In this document: positions 1-8,085 of the stretch, one piece after another
Layout: each line of letters starts with the position of its first letter
Position numbering within the stretch: the stretch's first letter is position 1
Assembly (NCBI GenBank): GCA_000720845.1
Contig: JODU01000002.1
Location: 248,001 to 312,000 of the forward strand
Direction: 5' to 3'
DNA: 64,000 bases
From: Kitasatospora aureofaciens
GTDB taxonomy: Bacteria; Actinomycetota; Actinomycetes; Streptomycetales; Streptomycetaceae
Translations under genes and position numbers: made by a program
The notes under the pieces: generated by a model
What the model was told of the DNA's origin: nothing
The model's input: only the letters and a program-made list of their open reading frames with translations
Databases searched by the model: none

Positions 1-1
1 C

Positions 2-709
2 GGCCGCCTGCTGCCCCTGGCCCGCGCGGCCGTCGCCGCCGCCGAGGGCGCCGCCGTCCCCGTCGCCCTGCACCTCGACCACGTGCAGAGCGACGGCCTG
101 CTGCGCCAGGCCCCGGACGCCGGGTTCAGCTCCGTGATGTACGACGCCGCCCGGCTGCCGTACGCCGAGAACCTCGTGGCTACCCGGGCCGCCGCCGACT
201 GGGCGCACTCACGGGGTCTCTGGATCGAGGCCGAGTTGGGGGAGGTCGGCGGCAAGGACGGGGCACCGCCGCTCGACGCCCACGCCCCCGGTGCCCGCAC
301 CGACCCGGCCCAGGCGCGCGCCTTCGTCGCCGACTCCGGCGTGGACGCCCTGGCCGTCGCCGTCGGCAGCTCCCACGCCATGACCACCCGTACCGCGGCC
401 CTCGACCACGACCTGCTCAAGGAACTGTCCGGCACCCTGGACGTGCCCCTCGTCCTGCACGGCTCCTCCGGCGTCCCGGACGCCGAACTCGCCGCCGCCG
501 TCGCGGGCGGCATCGCCAAGGTCAACGTCGGAACCGCGCTCAACATCGCCATGACCGACGCGATCAGGGAGCACCTCGCCGCCCGTCCCGAGGCGGTCGA
601 CTCGCGCGGCTACCTCGGCGTGGGGAGGGAGGCCATGGTCCGGACGGTGGCGGCGCTCCTCCGGGTGGTCGCCCGGACCGCGCCCGCCCCTCCTCCGGCT
701 ACTCCTTGA
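2..709 (+). CDS. Class II fructose/tagatose-bisphosphate aldolase family protein (5' end outside window)
   Basis: The reading frame is open from base 2, so the N-terminus lies outside the window; about 235 residues are present. Class II aldolases cleave or form ketose bisphosphates using a divalent metal. The zinc-binding HLDH motif is encoded around 71-82, followed by the (D/S)SVMYDA segment, an EAELGEVGG segment with a conserved Glu, the HGSSGVPD motif (second metal His) and KVNVGT, which normally contacts the substrate phosphate. These are the landmarks of the FbaA/GatY/KbaY family. The glycine-rich loops look intact. Whether the substrate is fructose- or tagatose-bisphosphate cannot be told from sequence alone. 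The 3' end overlaps the converging methyltransferase gene by 11 bp. Confidence 0.88.
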   Translation, partial: GRLLPLARAAVAAAEGAAVPVALHLDHVQSDGLLRQAPDAGFSSVMYDAARLPYAENLVATRAAADWAHSRGLWIEAELGEVGGKDGAPPLDAHAPGARTDPAQARAFVADSGVDALAVAVGSSHAMTTRTAALDHDLLKELSGTLDVPLVLHGSSGVPDAELAAAVAGGIAKVNVGTALNIAMTDAIREHLAARPEAVDSRGYLGVGREAMVRTVAALLRVVARTAPAPPPATP

Positions 710-1880
710 CCGCCTTCAGCACCACGAACTTCCGGTCGCCCGCCACCAGCCGGCTGTTGCCGAACAGGCGCCGCAGCTTGACGTGGTAGCCGAGGTGCCG
801 GTTGCCGACCACCCACAGTTCGCCGCCGGGGCGCAGCACCCGCCGCGCCCCGGTGAACATCCGCCACGCCGTGGCGTCGGTCGTCGCCTGGTGGGAGTGG
901 AACGGCGGGTTGTTGAGCACCAGGTCGGCACTGCCGTCCGGCACCCCGGCCAGCCCGTCGCCGACCCGGAACTCCGCCTGGCCCGCGACCTCGTTCGCCC
1001 GGTACGTCGCGCGGGCCGAGGCGACCGCCTGGAACGACTCGTCGGTGAACAGCAGCTCCGCGTCGGCGTCGGCCAGCGCCACGGCCGTACCGACCACACC
1101 GTTGCCGCAGCCCAGGTCCACCACCCGCCGGAAGACCCCGGGCTCCGGCAGGTGCCGGAGGAAGAAGCGGGTGCCGATGTCGAGCCGGTCGGCGCAGAAG
1201 ACCCCGGCGTGGTTCACGACGGGGCGGCCGGACAGGAGCGGTCCGACGTCGTCGGGGAGCCGGTAGCCGAGCGGCCAGGGGTTGGCGGGCCGCTTCAGCG
1301 CGGGATCGGGCTCGGCGAAGATCAGCCGGGCCTTCCTCACGGCCAGTGACGTCCGGGTCGGGCCGACGATCCGCTCGAACAGCCGGAGCGTCGAGGTGTG
1401 GATCTCCTTCACCATCCCGGTGCCGACCACGACCGTGCCCGCGTGCAGCGACGGCGCCAGCCGCAGCAACTGGTCCTCCAGCAGGGCGAGGCTCTTCGGC
1501 ACCCGCACCAGCAGCACGTCGACGCGGTCCGGCGGCGGGTCCTGCGTGGTGAGCAGGCGCACCGAGCCCGGCTCGGCACCGCTCCGCTCCAGATTGGCCC
1601 GCGTCGCCTCCCGCGTGAGGTGGGAGTCGGTGATCTGCACCGGCCGGTGCGCCGCCAGCGCCGTCACCAGCGCTCCCCAGCGGTCGCCGACGACCACGAC
1701 CGTGCCGTCCAGGGGGACCTCCCGCTCCGCGAGGTGCGCCAGCAGGTACTCGTCGGAGGCGTCCCAGGCCCGGAGCCGGTCGCGGGGGTCCTCGGGGAAG
1801 CGGGACAGCACATGCTCCCCCCAGGGCGTCCTCATGCGGTCGTCGCGGTCGCTGCGGTCGTTCGTGCTGCGGTCGTTCAT
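699..1880 (-). CDS. rlmG: RlmG/RsmC-type rRNA (guanine-N2) methyltransferase
   Basis: This 393-residue protein has the two-lobed layout of RlmG (23S rRNA m2G1835 methyltransferase): a degenerate N-terminal Rossmann lobe, then a catalytic lobe with the SAM-binding DLGCGNGVVG near residue 254 and the NPPFH catalytic motif of N-methyltransferases near residue 323. The length fits RlmG (about 380 residues) better than RsmC (about 340). The first residues are a low-complexity Asn/Asp/Arg/Ser repeat, so the true start may instead be the ATG at 1835 (MRTPWGEH). A TAGCCT box lies nine bases before the ATG at 1880, so the mRNA leader would be very short. It is divergent from the AlkB-like gene. Confidence 0.82.
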   Translation of the reverse strand: MNDRSTNDRSDRDDRMRTPWGEHVLSRFPEDPRDRLRAWDASDEYLLAHLAEREVPLDGTVVVVGDRWGALVTALAAHRPVQITDSHLTREATRANLERSGAEPGSVRLLTTQDPPPDRVDVLLVRVPKSLALLEDQLLRLAPSLHAGTVVVGTGMVKEIHTSTLRLFERIVGPTRTSLAVRKARLIFAEPDPALKRPANPWPLGYRLPDDVGPLLSGRPVVNHAGVFCADRLDIGTRFFLRHLPEPGVFRRVVDLGCGNGVVGTAVALADADAELLFTDESFQAVASARATYRANEVAGQAEFRVGDGLAGVPDGSADLVLNNPPFHSHQATTDATAWRMFTGARRVLRPGGELWVVGNRHLGYHVKLRRLFGNSRLVAGDRKFVVLKAVKE

Positions 1881-1949
1881 CGTGTGTCCAGGCTAGCCGA
1901 GCCGCAGCTCAGCGCCGGTCGCGCCCGGCACGCGGAGCGCGGAGGCAGG

Positions 1950-2609
1950 ATGGGGGACATGGACGCCGAGCTGTTCCCCAGGACCCGTGCCGAGACCGCG
2001 CCCGGCGCCGTCCACGTGCCGGACTGGCTGGCCCCGGGACGGCAGCGCGAGCTGCTGGACGCCTGCCGCGCGTGGGCCCGCCCGCCGGCCGGACTGCGCA
2101 CGGTGCGCACCCCCGGCGGCGGCACCATGACCGCCCGGCAGGTCTGCCTGGGCCGCCACTGGTACCCGTACGGCTACGCCCCCACCGCCGTCGACGGCGA
2201 CGGCGCCCCGGTCAAGCCCTTCCCGGCCTGGCTCGACGACCTCGCCCGCCGCGCGGTGACCGACGCGCTCGGCGCCGCGGCGGTGGCACGGGAGCCGTAC
2301 GACATCGCGCTGGTCAACTTCTACGACGGCGACGCCCGCATGGGCATGCACCGCGACGCGGACGAGCGCTCCGACGCCCCCGTGGTCTCCCTGAGCCTCG
2401 GCGACAGCTGCGTCTTCCGCTTCGGCAACCCCGGCACCCGCGCCCGCCCCTACTCCGACACCGAGTTGCGCAGCGGCGACCTGTTCGTCTTCGGCGGCCC
2501 CTCCCGGCTCGCGTACCACGGGGTGCCGAAGGTGCACCCGGGCACCGCGCCGCCCGAGTTGGGACTCACCGGGCGGCTGAACATCACGCTCCGGGTCAGC
2601 GGCCTCTAG
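1950..2609 (+). CDS. AlkB-family 2-oxoglutarate/Fe(II) dioxygenase
   Basis: A 219-residue AlkB-like oxidative demethylase, expected to repair alkylated bases (1-meA, 3-meC) in DNA or RNA. The Fe(II) ligands are visible as HRDAD near residue 134 and the distal His in LAYHGVPK near 190. The 2-oxoglutarate-binding Arg is in the C-terminal NITLR. A VNFYDGDARMGMHRD segment matches the family nucleotide lid and active site. The start is set by GGAGG at 1941-1945; a second ATG at 1959 is possible but worse spaced. It is divergent from rlmG and lies 37 bp before the ROK regulator. Confidence 0.88.
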   Translation: MGDMDAELFPRTRAETAPGAVHVPDWLAPGRQRELLDACRAWARPPAGLRTVRTPGGGTMTARQVCLGRHWYPYGYAPTAVDGDGAPVKPFPAWLDDLARRAVTDALGAAAVAREPYDIALVNFYDGDARMGMHRDADERSDAPVVSLSLGDSCVFRFGNPGTRARPYSDTELRSGDLFVFGGPSRLAYHGVPKVHPGTAPPELGLTGRLNITLRVSGL

Positions 2610-2646
2610 GCACCCCGCGCGGACGGATCATGGGAGACTCCCCCTC

Positions 2647-3885
2647 ATGAGCGGCAAGGCGGACCCCCGGGCGGCGGGGGAAGGTACCACCTCGAGGACG
2701 CGGCTGGACCGGGGGCGCGCAGCGCTCGGACCCGCGTTGGAGCTCGTGCACACCGGACGCGCCCCCACCAGGGCCGTCCTCACCGCGGAACTGGGCGTGA
2801 CCCGGGCAACCGCCGGGGCGGTCGCCGCCGAACTGGAGGCGCTGGGCCTGATCCGGGTGGACGCCAGGCCCGGCGCGGCGGCCGGTTCCCAGGGCCGCCC
2901 CTCGCACCGGCTCTCGGTCGCCGAGGACGGGCCCGTCGCCCTCGCCGCCCAGATCCACGCCGACGGCTTCCGCGCGGCCCTGGTCGGTCTCGGCGGGCGG
3001 ATCGTCGCCACCGCGCCCGGCTGCGAGGTCGTCGACGCCGACCCGGCGAAGGTGCTGGGCTCGGTCGTCGAGGCGGGCGCGGAACTCCTGCGGGAGACCG
3101 GACGGCGCTGCGTCGGCGCCGGACTCGCCGTGCCGTCCGCCGTCGCGGAACCGGAGGGCCTGGCCCTCAACCCGCTGCACCTGGCCTGGCCCGCGGGCGC
3201 GCCGGTGCGGCAGATCTTCGCGCAGCAGGTGCGCGCCGCGGGGATCGGGGGACCGGCCTTCGCCGCCAACGACGTCAACCTCGCGGCGCTCGCGGAGCAC
3301 CGCCACGGTGCCGGTCGCGGCGCCCGCGACCTGCTGTGCGTGGCGACGGGCCACCGCGGCGTCGGCGGCGCGCTGGTCCTCGACGGCCGTCTGCACACCG
3401 GCAGTTCGGGCCTCGCGCTGGAGGTCGGCCACCTCGCCGTCAACCCGGAGGGCCGCCCCTGCCACTGCGGCAGCCGGGGCTGTCTGGACGTGGAGACCGA
3501 CCCGCTGGCCTTCCTCACGGCGGCCGGACGCCGGCCGGGACCCGAGGTGTCCCTGCTCCAGCAGTCCTACGACCTGATCCGCGAGCACTACGCCGACCCG
3601 GCCGTCCGCACCGCCACCGAGACCCTCATCGACCGCCTGGGCCTGGGCCTCGCGGGTCTGGTGAACATCCTCAACCCGGACCGCATCATCCTCGGCGGAC
3701 TGCACCGGGCGCTCCTGGACGCCGACCCCGAACGGCTGCGCGCGGTCGTCGCCGGGCGCAGCCTGTGGGGCCAGAGCGGCGGGGTGCCGATCCTGCCCTG
3801 CGGCCTCGACCACAACAGCCTGGTCGGCGCCGCCGAGTTGGCCTGGCAGCCGGTCCTGGACGACCCGCTGGGCGTGCCGGCGTAG
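2647..3885 (+). CDS. ROK-family transcriptional regulator
   Basis: A 412-residue NagC/Mlc/XylR-type protein: N-terminal winged helix (about residues 20-75, with ELGVTRATAGAVAAELEALGLI as recognition region), then a ROK sugar-kinase fold. The ROK zinc motif is present as CHCGSRGC near residue 272, followed by LDVETDP. The glycine-rich GLAVPSAV and LEVGHLAVNP segments fit the degenerate kinase fold of repressors. The effector sugar is unknown; nothing next to it is an obvious target except possibly the aldolase at the window start. A GAGACT box ends 7 nt before the ATG, so the transcript may be leaderless. The gene is closed by a strong hairpin. Confidence 0.87.
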   Translation: MSGKADPRAAGEGTTSRTRLDRGRAALGPALELVHTGRAPTRAVLTAELGVTRATAGAVAAELEALGLIRVDARPGAAAGSQGRPSHRLSVAEDGPVALAAQIHADGFRAALVGLGGRIVATAPGCEVVDADPAKVLGSVVEAGAELLRETGRRCVGAGLAVPSAVAEPEGLALNPLHLAWPAGAPVRQIFAQQVRAAGIGGPAFAANDVNLAALAEHRHGAGRGARDLLCVATGHRGVGGALVLDGRLHTGSSGLALEVGHLAVNPEGRPCHCGSRGCLDVETDPLAFLTAAGRRPGPEVSLLQQSYDLIREHYADPAVRTATETLIDRLGLGLAGLVNILNPDRIILGGLHRALLDADPERLRAVVAGRSLWGQSGGVPILPCGLDHNSLVGAAELAWQPVLDDPLGVPA

Positions 3886-3901
3886 ACGGCACGCCCAGCG
3901 G
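3865..3901 (+). terminator. Hairpin terminator with the ROK stop codon in its loop
   Basis: Perfect 14-bp arms at 3865-3878 and 3888-3901 flank a 9-base loop that holds the TAG stop codon (3883-3885). There is no U tract, as is usual for actinomycete hairpin terminators. It can act in both directions, since the VOC gene converges from the other side and stops at 3912. Confidence 0.75.
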
Positions 3902-3911
3902 ACCGGACGCC

Positions 3912-4310
3912 TCAGGGTGCGGGCCGGTCGCCGCCGCTCGGGGCGTGGCTGAGGTCGACGACGCAGAAGATGTTGTCGTCCGGGTCGGCCAGGACGACGA
4001 AGTCGGGGTCGGGCGGGTACAGGTCCCAGTCGACGGCCTTCGCGCCGAGCCCGATCAGCCGCCGCACCTGTGCCTGCTGCTCCTCGGCCGAGTCCGTGAA
4101 CAGGTCGAGGTGGAGCCGGGGCCGCGGCTCGGGCGGCGAGTCACTGCGCAGCAGACCGAGGGCCCGCCCGGAGCCGTCCGCGTACTCCAGCGTGCGCCAG
4201 GTCTCGCTCTTCCACTCCTCCACGGCCACCAGGGGCAGCGCCTCCGTCCAGAACGCCACCGCGCGGGGGAGGTCCGTGACACCGATGACGGGGATTCCGA
4301 GTCTCAGCAT
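3912..4310 (-). CDS. VOC (glyoxalase/bleomycin-resistance-like) family protein
   Basis: A 132-residue single vicinal-oxygen-chelate domain protein: MLRLGIPVIGVTDLPRAVAFW at the N-terminus is the usual first beta-alpha unit, and DLFTDSAEEQQ and DPDDNIFCVVD form the second half. Members bind a metal and act as dioxygenases, isomerases, glyoxalases or drug-binding proteins; the substrate is not evident. The ATG at 4310 is preferred over longer frames because similarity begins there and it overlaps the stop of the upstream tautomerase by 7 bp, which suggests translational coupling. It is the last gene of the five-gene TetR-led unit. Confidence 0.85.
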   Translation of the reverse strand: MLRLGIPVIGVTDLPRAVAFWTEALPLVAVEEWKSETWRTLEYADGSGRALGLLRSDSPPEPRPRLHLDLFTDSAEEQQAQVRRLIGLGAKAVDWDLYPPDPDFVVLADPDDNIFCVVDLSHAPSGGDRPAP

Positions 4311-4705
4311 GATCCCGACCCTACGTACTGCGCCAGTCCGTTGCCCAGCGACCAGTCGGCGGAGGTGTTCTCGGTCAGGGTGACGAAGACGTTGCGGGGG
4401 TCGGTCCCCGCGCACTCCTCGGCGAGCTGGGCGATCCGGCGGTACAGCGCCTGCTTCTGCCCGGTCGTCCGCCCCGCCCGCAGGGTGATCGCCACGAAGA
4501 CGACGCCCTCGTCCCGGCGCACGCCGAGGTAGTCGTCGTAGCGCAGGGTGCCGCGTGTGGCGTCGTGGGCGGTCAGGACCTGGAAGCGGTCGTCGGCCGG
4601 AATGCCGAGCGTCTCGACCAGGGCGTCGTGGACGGCCCGCCCGAGCGCGTCGAGCCGGTCGTCGTCGGTGTCGCCGCCGTGGGCGTCGATGCGCACGAAG
4701 GGCAT
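4304..4705 (-). CDS. Tautomerase-superfamily protein
   Basis: A 133-residue protein whose chain would begin with Pro after Met removal (MPFVRIDA), the catalytic base of the 4-oxalocrotonate tautomerase/MIF superfamily. The size and the C-terminal segment with ENTSADWSLGNG place it with the longer tautomerases that pair with DUF4865 proteins, not with the 62-residue 4-OT type. It probably catalyses a keto-enol tautomerisation or a related Pro-dependent step on a small unsaturated acid. The ATG follows GGAGAAGAG by a normal distance. It sits between the phosphotriesterase-like and VOC genes. A second tautomerase of similar length is at 35722-36156. Confidence 0.86.
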   Translation of the reverse strand: MPFVRIDAHGGDTDDDRLDALGRAVHDALVETLGIPADDRFQVLTAHDATRGTLRYDDYLGVRRDEGVVFVAITLRAGRTTGQKQALYRRIAQLAEECAGTDPRNVFVTLTENTSADWSLGNGLAQYVGSGSC

Positions 4706-4751
4706 GGGTATCTCTTCTCCCGTCGGGTGGTGGCCGGTGCGCGGGCGGACG

Positions 4752-5663
4752 TCAGCGCCATGCGACGGCGAACGCCCGCGCCGGGTTCTCGGTGAGGACG
4801 CGCCGCACCAGCTCCTCGCCCACGGCGAGCGCCAGCCGTGGTGCCACGCGGCGCAGCAGGTACGGCATCCCCGGGCCGCCGTCGACCGACCGGGCGGACG
4901 CGGTCGTCGTGTCACCGCCGAGCAGCAGCCGGTCGCCGAACCCCGCCTCTGCGAGGTCCCGCACGGCGTCCGGCATCCGCCAGTCCGTGGCGTGATGGGC
5001 CCGCGACGGTCCGTCGAAGGCCAGCCAGCACCCCGATCGGGCGGCCTGCCGGTGCGTCACGGGGTCGGGCGAGCGGTTGAGGTGACCGAGGATCACCCCG
5101 TGTGGCGGGACACCCAACTCGCCGCACAGCAAATCCAGAACGTCCAGGGCGCCGGTGCCCAGCTCCAGGTGCACGGCGATGGGCGCCCCCGTCGCGTGGT
5201 GCGCCTCGGCCGCCGCCGACATGGTCCACCGGGCGTGCGCGTCGAGCGCGTGGAAGCCGCCCGCGACCTTGATCAGTCCGGCGCGGACCCCCGACGTCCC
5301 GATGCCCCGCGTCAGTTCGGTGACGAAGACGTCGGCGGCCCGGCCCCGCAGCGCGGTGAGCGTGTCCTCGTCGTAGTGGACGTCCTGGTGCAGTCCCGTC
5401 GCGGCCACCACGTGGACGCCGGTCTCCCGGGACAGGACCGGCAGATCGGCGGCCCGCCGGCCCAGTCCGTACGGCGTCCACTGCACCACCGCGCCCCCGC
5501 CCCGTTCCCGGAACGCGGCCAGCTCCGCCCGTGCCGCCGCCGGGTCGCTCAGCTCCTCGCCGGGCAGCCGGGGACTGGCGAAGAACAGGTGGTCATGGGC
5601 GTCGCACACACCCAACTCCCCTCCCGGCACGTCCCCGAGGACCGTGCGGACGGCGCCGCTCAC
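4752..5663 (-). CDS. Phosphotriesterase-family (lactonase-like) metal-dependent hydrolase
   Basis: A 303-residue amidohydrolase-superfamily protein with a complete PTE metal centre: HxH at His23/His25 (CDAHDHLF), probable carboxylated Lys132 (AGLIKVAGG), His165 (VHLELG), His194 (LGHLNRS) and Asp251 (LLGGDTT). PTE homologues are mostly lactonases; true organophosphatase activity is rare, so a lactone or related ester is the likely substrate. The GTG start at 5663 forms a GTGA overlap with the stop of the upstream DUF4865 gene; the GTG one codon upstream is also possible. It is the third gene of the unit. Confidence 0.85.
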   Translation of the reverse strand: MSGAVRTVLGDVPGGELGVCDAHDHLFFASPRLPGEELSDPAAARAELAAFRERGGGAVVQWTPYGLGRRAADLPVLSRETGVHVVAATGLHQDVHYDEDTLTALRGRAADVFVTELTRGIGTSGVRAGLIKVAGGFHALDAHARWTMSAAAEAHHATGAPIAVHLELGTGALDVLDLLCGELGVPPHGVILGHLNRSPDPVTHRQAARSGCWLAFDGPSRAHHATDWRMPDAVRDLAEAGFGDRLLLGGDTTTASARSVDGGPGMPYLLRRVAPRLALAVGEELVRRVLTENPARAFAVAWR

Positions 5664-6247
5664 CACTGCCGCCCCCTCGGCAGCAGGCCTCGCCCCGGCG
5701 CGGAGAGGTGCAGCACCTGGAAGACCTCGCCCCGCACCCCGTCGGGCGCGTCGCCCGCGTGGAGCGAGAAGTGCGCCAGCTCCCAGCGCCCGGTGTCCAC
5801 GACCGCCGCCGCGAGCAGCCTCCCGTCCCCGGCCGCCAGCCGCGCGGCCTCCCGCACCGCGTCCGCCGCCACCTCCGACAGCGGCACCCCCTCCGGCACC
5901 GGCCGCCGCCGCAGTACCGCCGCCCGCGCGGGGGCGCCGGCGGCGGCGCCCTCCTCGTACGCCAGGCCCGTCCACTGCCGGACCGCGGGCCGGCCGAAGT
6001 CGTCGGTGGGCCGCTGGAAGGCGCCCTCCCAGAGGAAGGAGTTCATGCCCTCCACGGTGTGCCACAGGTAGAACGGCGCGTACTGGTTGACCGGCGAGCC
6101 GTCCTTCTCCCGCTCGCGGATCAGATACGCCTTGAGTCCGAGCCCGGGCCAGTCGTCCAGCAGGTGACCGGTGCGGGCGACCCGCTCCCTGATGACGTCC
6201 ACCGGGAAGTCGGCCGGCAGGGTGAAGGTGTACTGCATGGCGTGCAC
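5660..6247 (-). CDS. DUF4865 family protein
   Basis: A 195-residue protein recognised as DUF4865 from its start (MQYTFTLPADFPVDVIRERV), the GLGLKAYLIRE segment, and the central FYLWHTVEGMNSFLWEGAF and GRPAVRQW motifs. I know no established biochemical function; homologues recur beside tautomerases and LysR/TetR regulators, and the fold is probably a ferredoxin-like (ABM/monooxygenase-type) barrel, which is inference. The GTG at 6247 has GGAGG 11 nt upstream; an ATG at 6238 is the alternative. It begins 42 bp after the TetR gene and overlaps the phosphotriesterase gene by 4 bp. Confidence 0.8.
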   Translation of the reverse strand: MHAMQYTFTLPADFPVDVIRERVARTGHLLDDWPGLGLKAYLIREREKDGSPVNQYAPFYLWHTVEGMNSFLWEGAFQRPTDDFGRPAVRQWTGLAYEEGAAAGAPARAAVLRRRPVPEGVPLSEVAADAVREAARLAAGDGRLLAAAVVDTGRWELAHFSLHAGDAPDGVRGEVFQVLHLSAPGRGLLPRGRQW

Positions 6248-6289
6248 GGGTCGTGAATCCTCCGGTCCTCTCGGTGGGCGTGAAGTCCG

Positions 6290-6862
6290 CTAGCGCGTAC
6301 GGGCGGTCGGCGGCGCGAGCAGCGAGAGCAGCCCCCGGACACCCGCGTCGAAGGCGGCCGGCGAGCCGGACGCGCGGGCCAGCACATAGCCGCCCTGGAC
6401 GGTCGCGACGACGGCCGCCGCGATCTCCTCGCCGTCCAGCGAGGGAGCGAACTCGCCCTGCTCCTGGCCCTCCTCGACCAGCTGGGCGATCTGCTCGCGC
6501 AGCCAGTCGAGGGTCTCGTCCAACGGGGCGCGCAGGGCGTCGTCGGCGATCACGTCCGGGTCCATCGTCAGACGCCCGACCGGGCACCCGCGCAGCACGT
6601 CGCGCTCGCGCCGCAGATACGCCGCGATGCGCTCGTACGGCGTCCCCGGACCGGTGAGCACGGCCTCGGCGGTGGCCCGCATCTCCTGGGCCGTGCGCCG
6701 GATCGCGGCGAGCGCGAGATCGGGCTTGCCCTTGAAGTGGTGGTACATGCTGCCCTGCCCGGCCTGGGCCCGCTCGAGGATCGCCTTGGGGCTGGTGCCC
6801 ACGTACCCGCGCTCCCAGAGCAGCTCGCGGGTGGACTCGATCAGTCGTTCCGAGGTGCTCAT
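6290..6862 (-). CDS. TetR-family transcriptional regulator
   Basis: A 190-residue TetR regulator. The N-terminal HTH (TRELLWERGYVGTSPKAILERAQAGQGSMYHHFKGK, residues about 9-45) is typical, with the YHHF helix. The C-terminal ligand domain contains CPVGRLTMDPDV, resembling TetR_C_16/LmrA-QacR-like repressors. It is the first gene of the leftward unit DUF4865-phosphotriesterase-tautomerase-VOC, separated by only 42 bp from the next gene. It most likely represses itself and the operon through the palindrome at 6871-6890. It is also divergent from the SHOCT/ABC genes, whose control by it is possible but not shown. Confidence 0.88.
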   Translation of the reverse strand: MSTSERLIESTRELLWERGYVGTSPKAILERAQAGQGSMYHHFKGKPDLALAAIRRTAQEMRATAEAVLTGPGTPYERIAAYLRRERDVLRGCPVGRLTMDPDVIADDALRAPLDETLDWLREQIAQLVEEGQEQGEFAPSLDGEEIAAAVVATVQGGYVLARASGSPAAFDAGVRGLLSLLAPPTARTR

Positions 6863-6870
6863 GCGCTCAC

Positions 6871-6890
6871 TGTACATACCAGTAGTTACA
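6871..6890. promoter_or_regulatory. Probable TetR operator palindrome
   Basis: A 20-bp interrupted palindrome lies 8 bp upstream of the tetR ATG: TGTA at the left end and TACA at the right end, with inner TAC...GTA half-sites; 7 of 10 base pairs match symmetrically. It is markedly more AT-rich than its surroundings. Size and position fit an autoregulatory TetR site that would cover the tetR promoter. Confidence 0.6.
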
Positions 6891-7054
6891 GAAGTCGAGC
6901 GGGCCCGCGAGAGTCGGGAGAAGCAGTCGCGGACCGCCGGAGTACTCCCCGCGGCGTACGCACACTGCCGCTGGCCGTACGACGACCGGGACCCCCTCCC
7001 GGAGCGAGGCTCGGAAGCGGCACAAGGGACATCGCGACCGAGGAGTTGGACGAC

Positions 7055-7339
7055 ATGGAGACCCTGGCACAGTTCGGCGACGGCGGGCCCGGCCCGTGGA
7101 TCCTGCTCTTCCCGGTGATCTGGGCACTCGTCATCGGCGGCGGCATCACCCTGCTGCGCCGCACGGTGTGGCGCGGACGCCGCGGACCGGGGCGGCCGAC
7201 GACCGTCGAGGACAACTCGCCCATCACCGTGCTCGGCCACCGCTTCGCCTCCGGCGAGATCGACGAGGACGAGTACTGGCGCCGCCTGTCCGTGCTGGAC
7301 GAGCAGTTCGGCCGGACCGGCAAGGGCGGTGCGGCATGA
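7055..7339 (+). CDS. Small membrane protein with C-terminal SHOCT domain
   Basis: A 94-residue protein with one transmembrane helix (about residues 12-31, PWILLFPVIWALVIGGGI), a basic cytoplasmic stretch rich in Arg, and a SHOCT motif at the end (LGHRFASGEIDEDEYWRRLSVLDEQF). SHOCT is a short oligomerisation-type motif frequently C-terminal in actinobacterial membrane proteins. The start is the ATG at 7055 with AGGAG at 7041-7045. Its stop overlaps the ATG of the ABC ATPase gene by 4 bp, so it is very likely co-translated with the transporter and may be an accessory subunit. Confidence 0.83.
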   Translation: METLAQFGDGGPGPWILLFPVIWALVIGGGITLLRRTVWRGRRGPGRPTTVEDNSPITVLGHRFASGEIDEDEYWRRLSVLDEQFGRTGKGGAA

Positions 7340-8085
7340 CCACGACGACCGTCACCGGGGCCGCCGCCCGGGTCGTGGACGCAGTGAAGGTGTACGGCGG
7401 TGGCGACACCGCCGTACGCGCCCTGGACGGGGTCGGCGTCGACTTCCCGGCCGGCCGCTTCACCGCCATCATGGGACCCTCGGGCTCCGGCAAGTCCACC
7501 CTGATGCACTGCGCCGCCGGCCTGGACACGCTCACCTCGGGCACCGCCCGCATCGGCGACACCGACCTGAGCACCCTCGACGACCGCCGGCTGACCCTGC
7601 TGCGCCGCGACCGCGTCGGCTTCGTGTTCCAGGCGTTCAACCTGGTGCCGACGCTGACCGTCGCCGAGAACATCACCCTCCCGCTCGACCTGGCCGGACG
7701 CCGGGGCGACACCGAGTGGGTCGACGCGCTGATCGACGTGGTCGGACTGCGCGACCGCCTCCACCACCGGCCCGCCGAACTCTCCGGCGGCCAGCAGCAG
7801 CGCGTCGCCGTGGCCCGCGCCTTCGCCGGACAGCCGGACGTGGTCTTCGCCGACGAGCCCACCGGCAACCTCGACTCCCGCTCCGGCGGCGAGGTGCTGG
7901 GCCTCCTCGGCCGGACCGTCCGGCAGACCGGCCGCACGGTCGTCATGGTCACCCACGACCCCGTCGCCGCCGCCCACGCGGACGAGGTCGTCTTCCTCGC
8001 CGACGGACGCCTCGTCGACCGCATGGACGCGCCGAGCGCCGACAAGGTCCTGGACCGGATGAAAGCCTTCGAGGTGCCCTCATGA
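7336..8085 (+). CDS. ABC transporter ATP-binding protein (LolD/MacB type)
   Basis: A 249-residue ATPase with Walker A GPSGSGKST (about residue 49), Q-loop FVFQAFNLVPTLTVAEN, signature LSGGQQQR, Walker B VVFADEP and the switch VTHD. The FQAFNL.PTLTV and ADEPTGNLD segments are characteristic of the LolD/MacB/FtsE class that works with FtsX-type permeases, consistent with the next gene. Both ends overlap neighbours by 4 bp (ATGA). The pair more likely exports or transfers a hydrophobic or peptide substrate, or does mechanical work on the envelope, than imports a nutrient. Confidence 0.93.
   Translation: MTTTTVTGAAARVVDAVKVYGGGDTAVRALDGVGVDFPAGRFTAIMGPSGSGKSTLMHCAAGLDTLTSGTARIGDTDLSTLDDRRLTLLRRDRVGFVFQAFNLVPTLTVAENITLPLDLAGRRGDTEWVDALIDVVGLRDRLHHRPAELSGGQQQRVAVARAFAGQPDVVFADEPTGNLDSRSGGEVLGLLGRTVRQTGRTVVMVTHDPVAAAHADEVVFLADGRLVDRMDAPSADKVLDRMKAFEVPS

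Noticed and set aside
4752..6587. A single 611-residue minus-strand frame covering the phosphotriesterase gene and beyond
   Set aside because: Only the part from 5663 on has family similarity; upstream the same frame is the shadow of the DUF4865 and TetR genes, and the GTGA overlap marks the true start.
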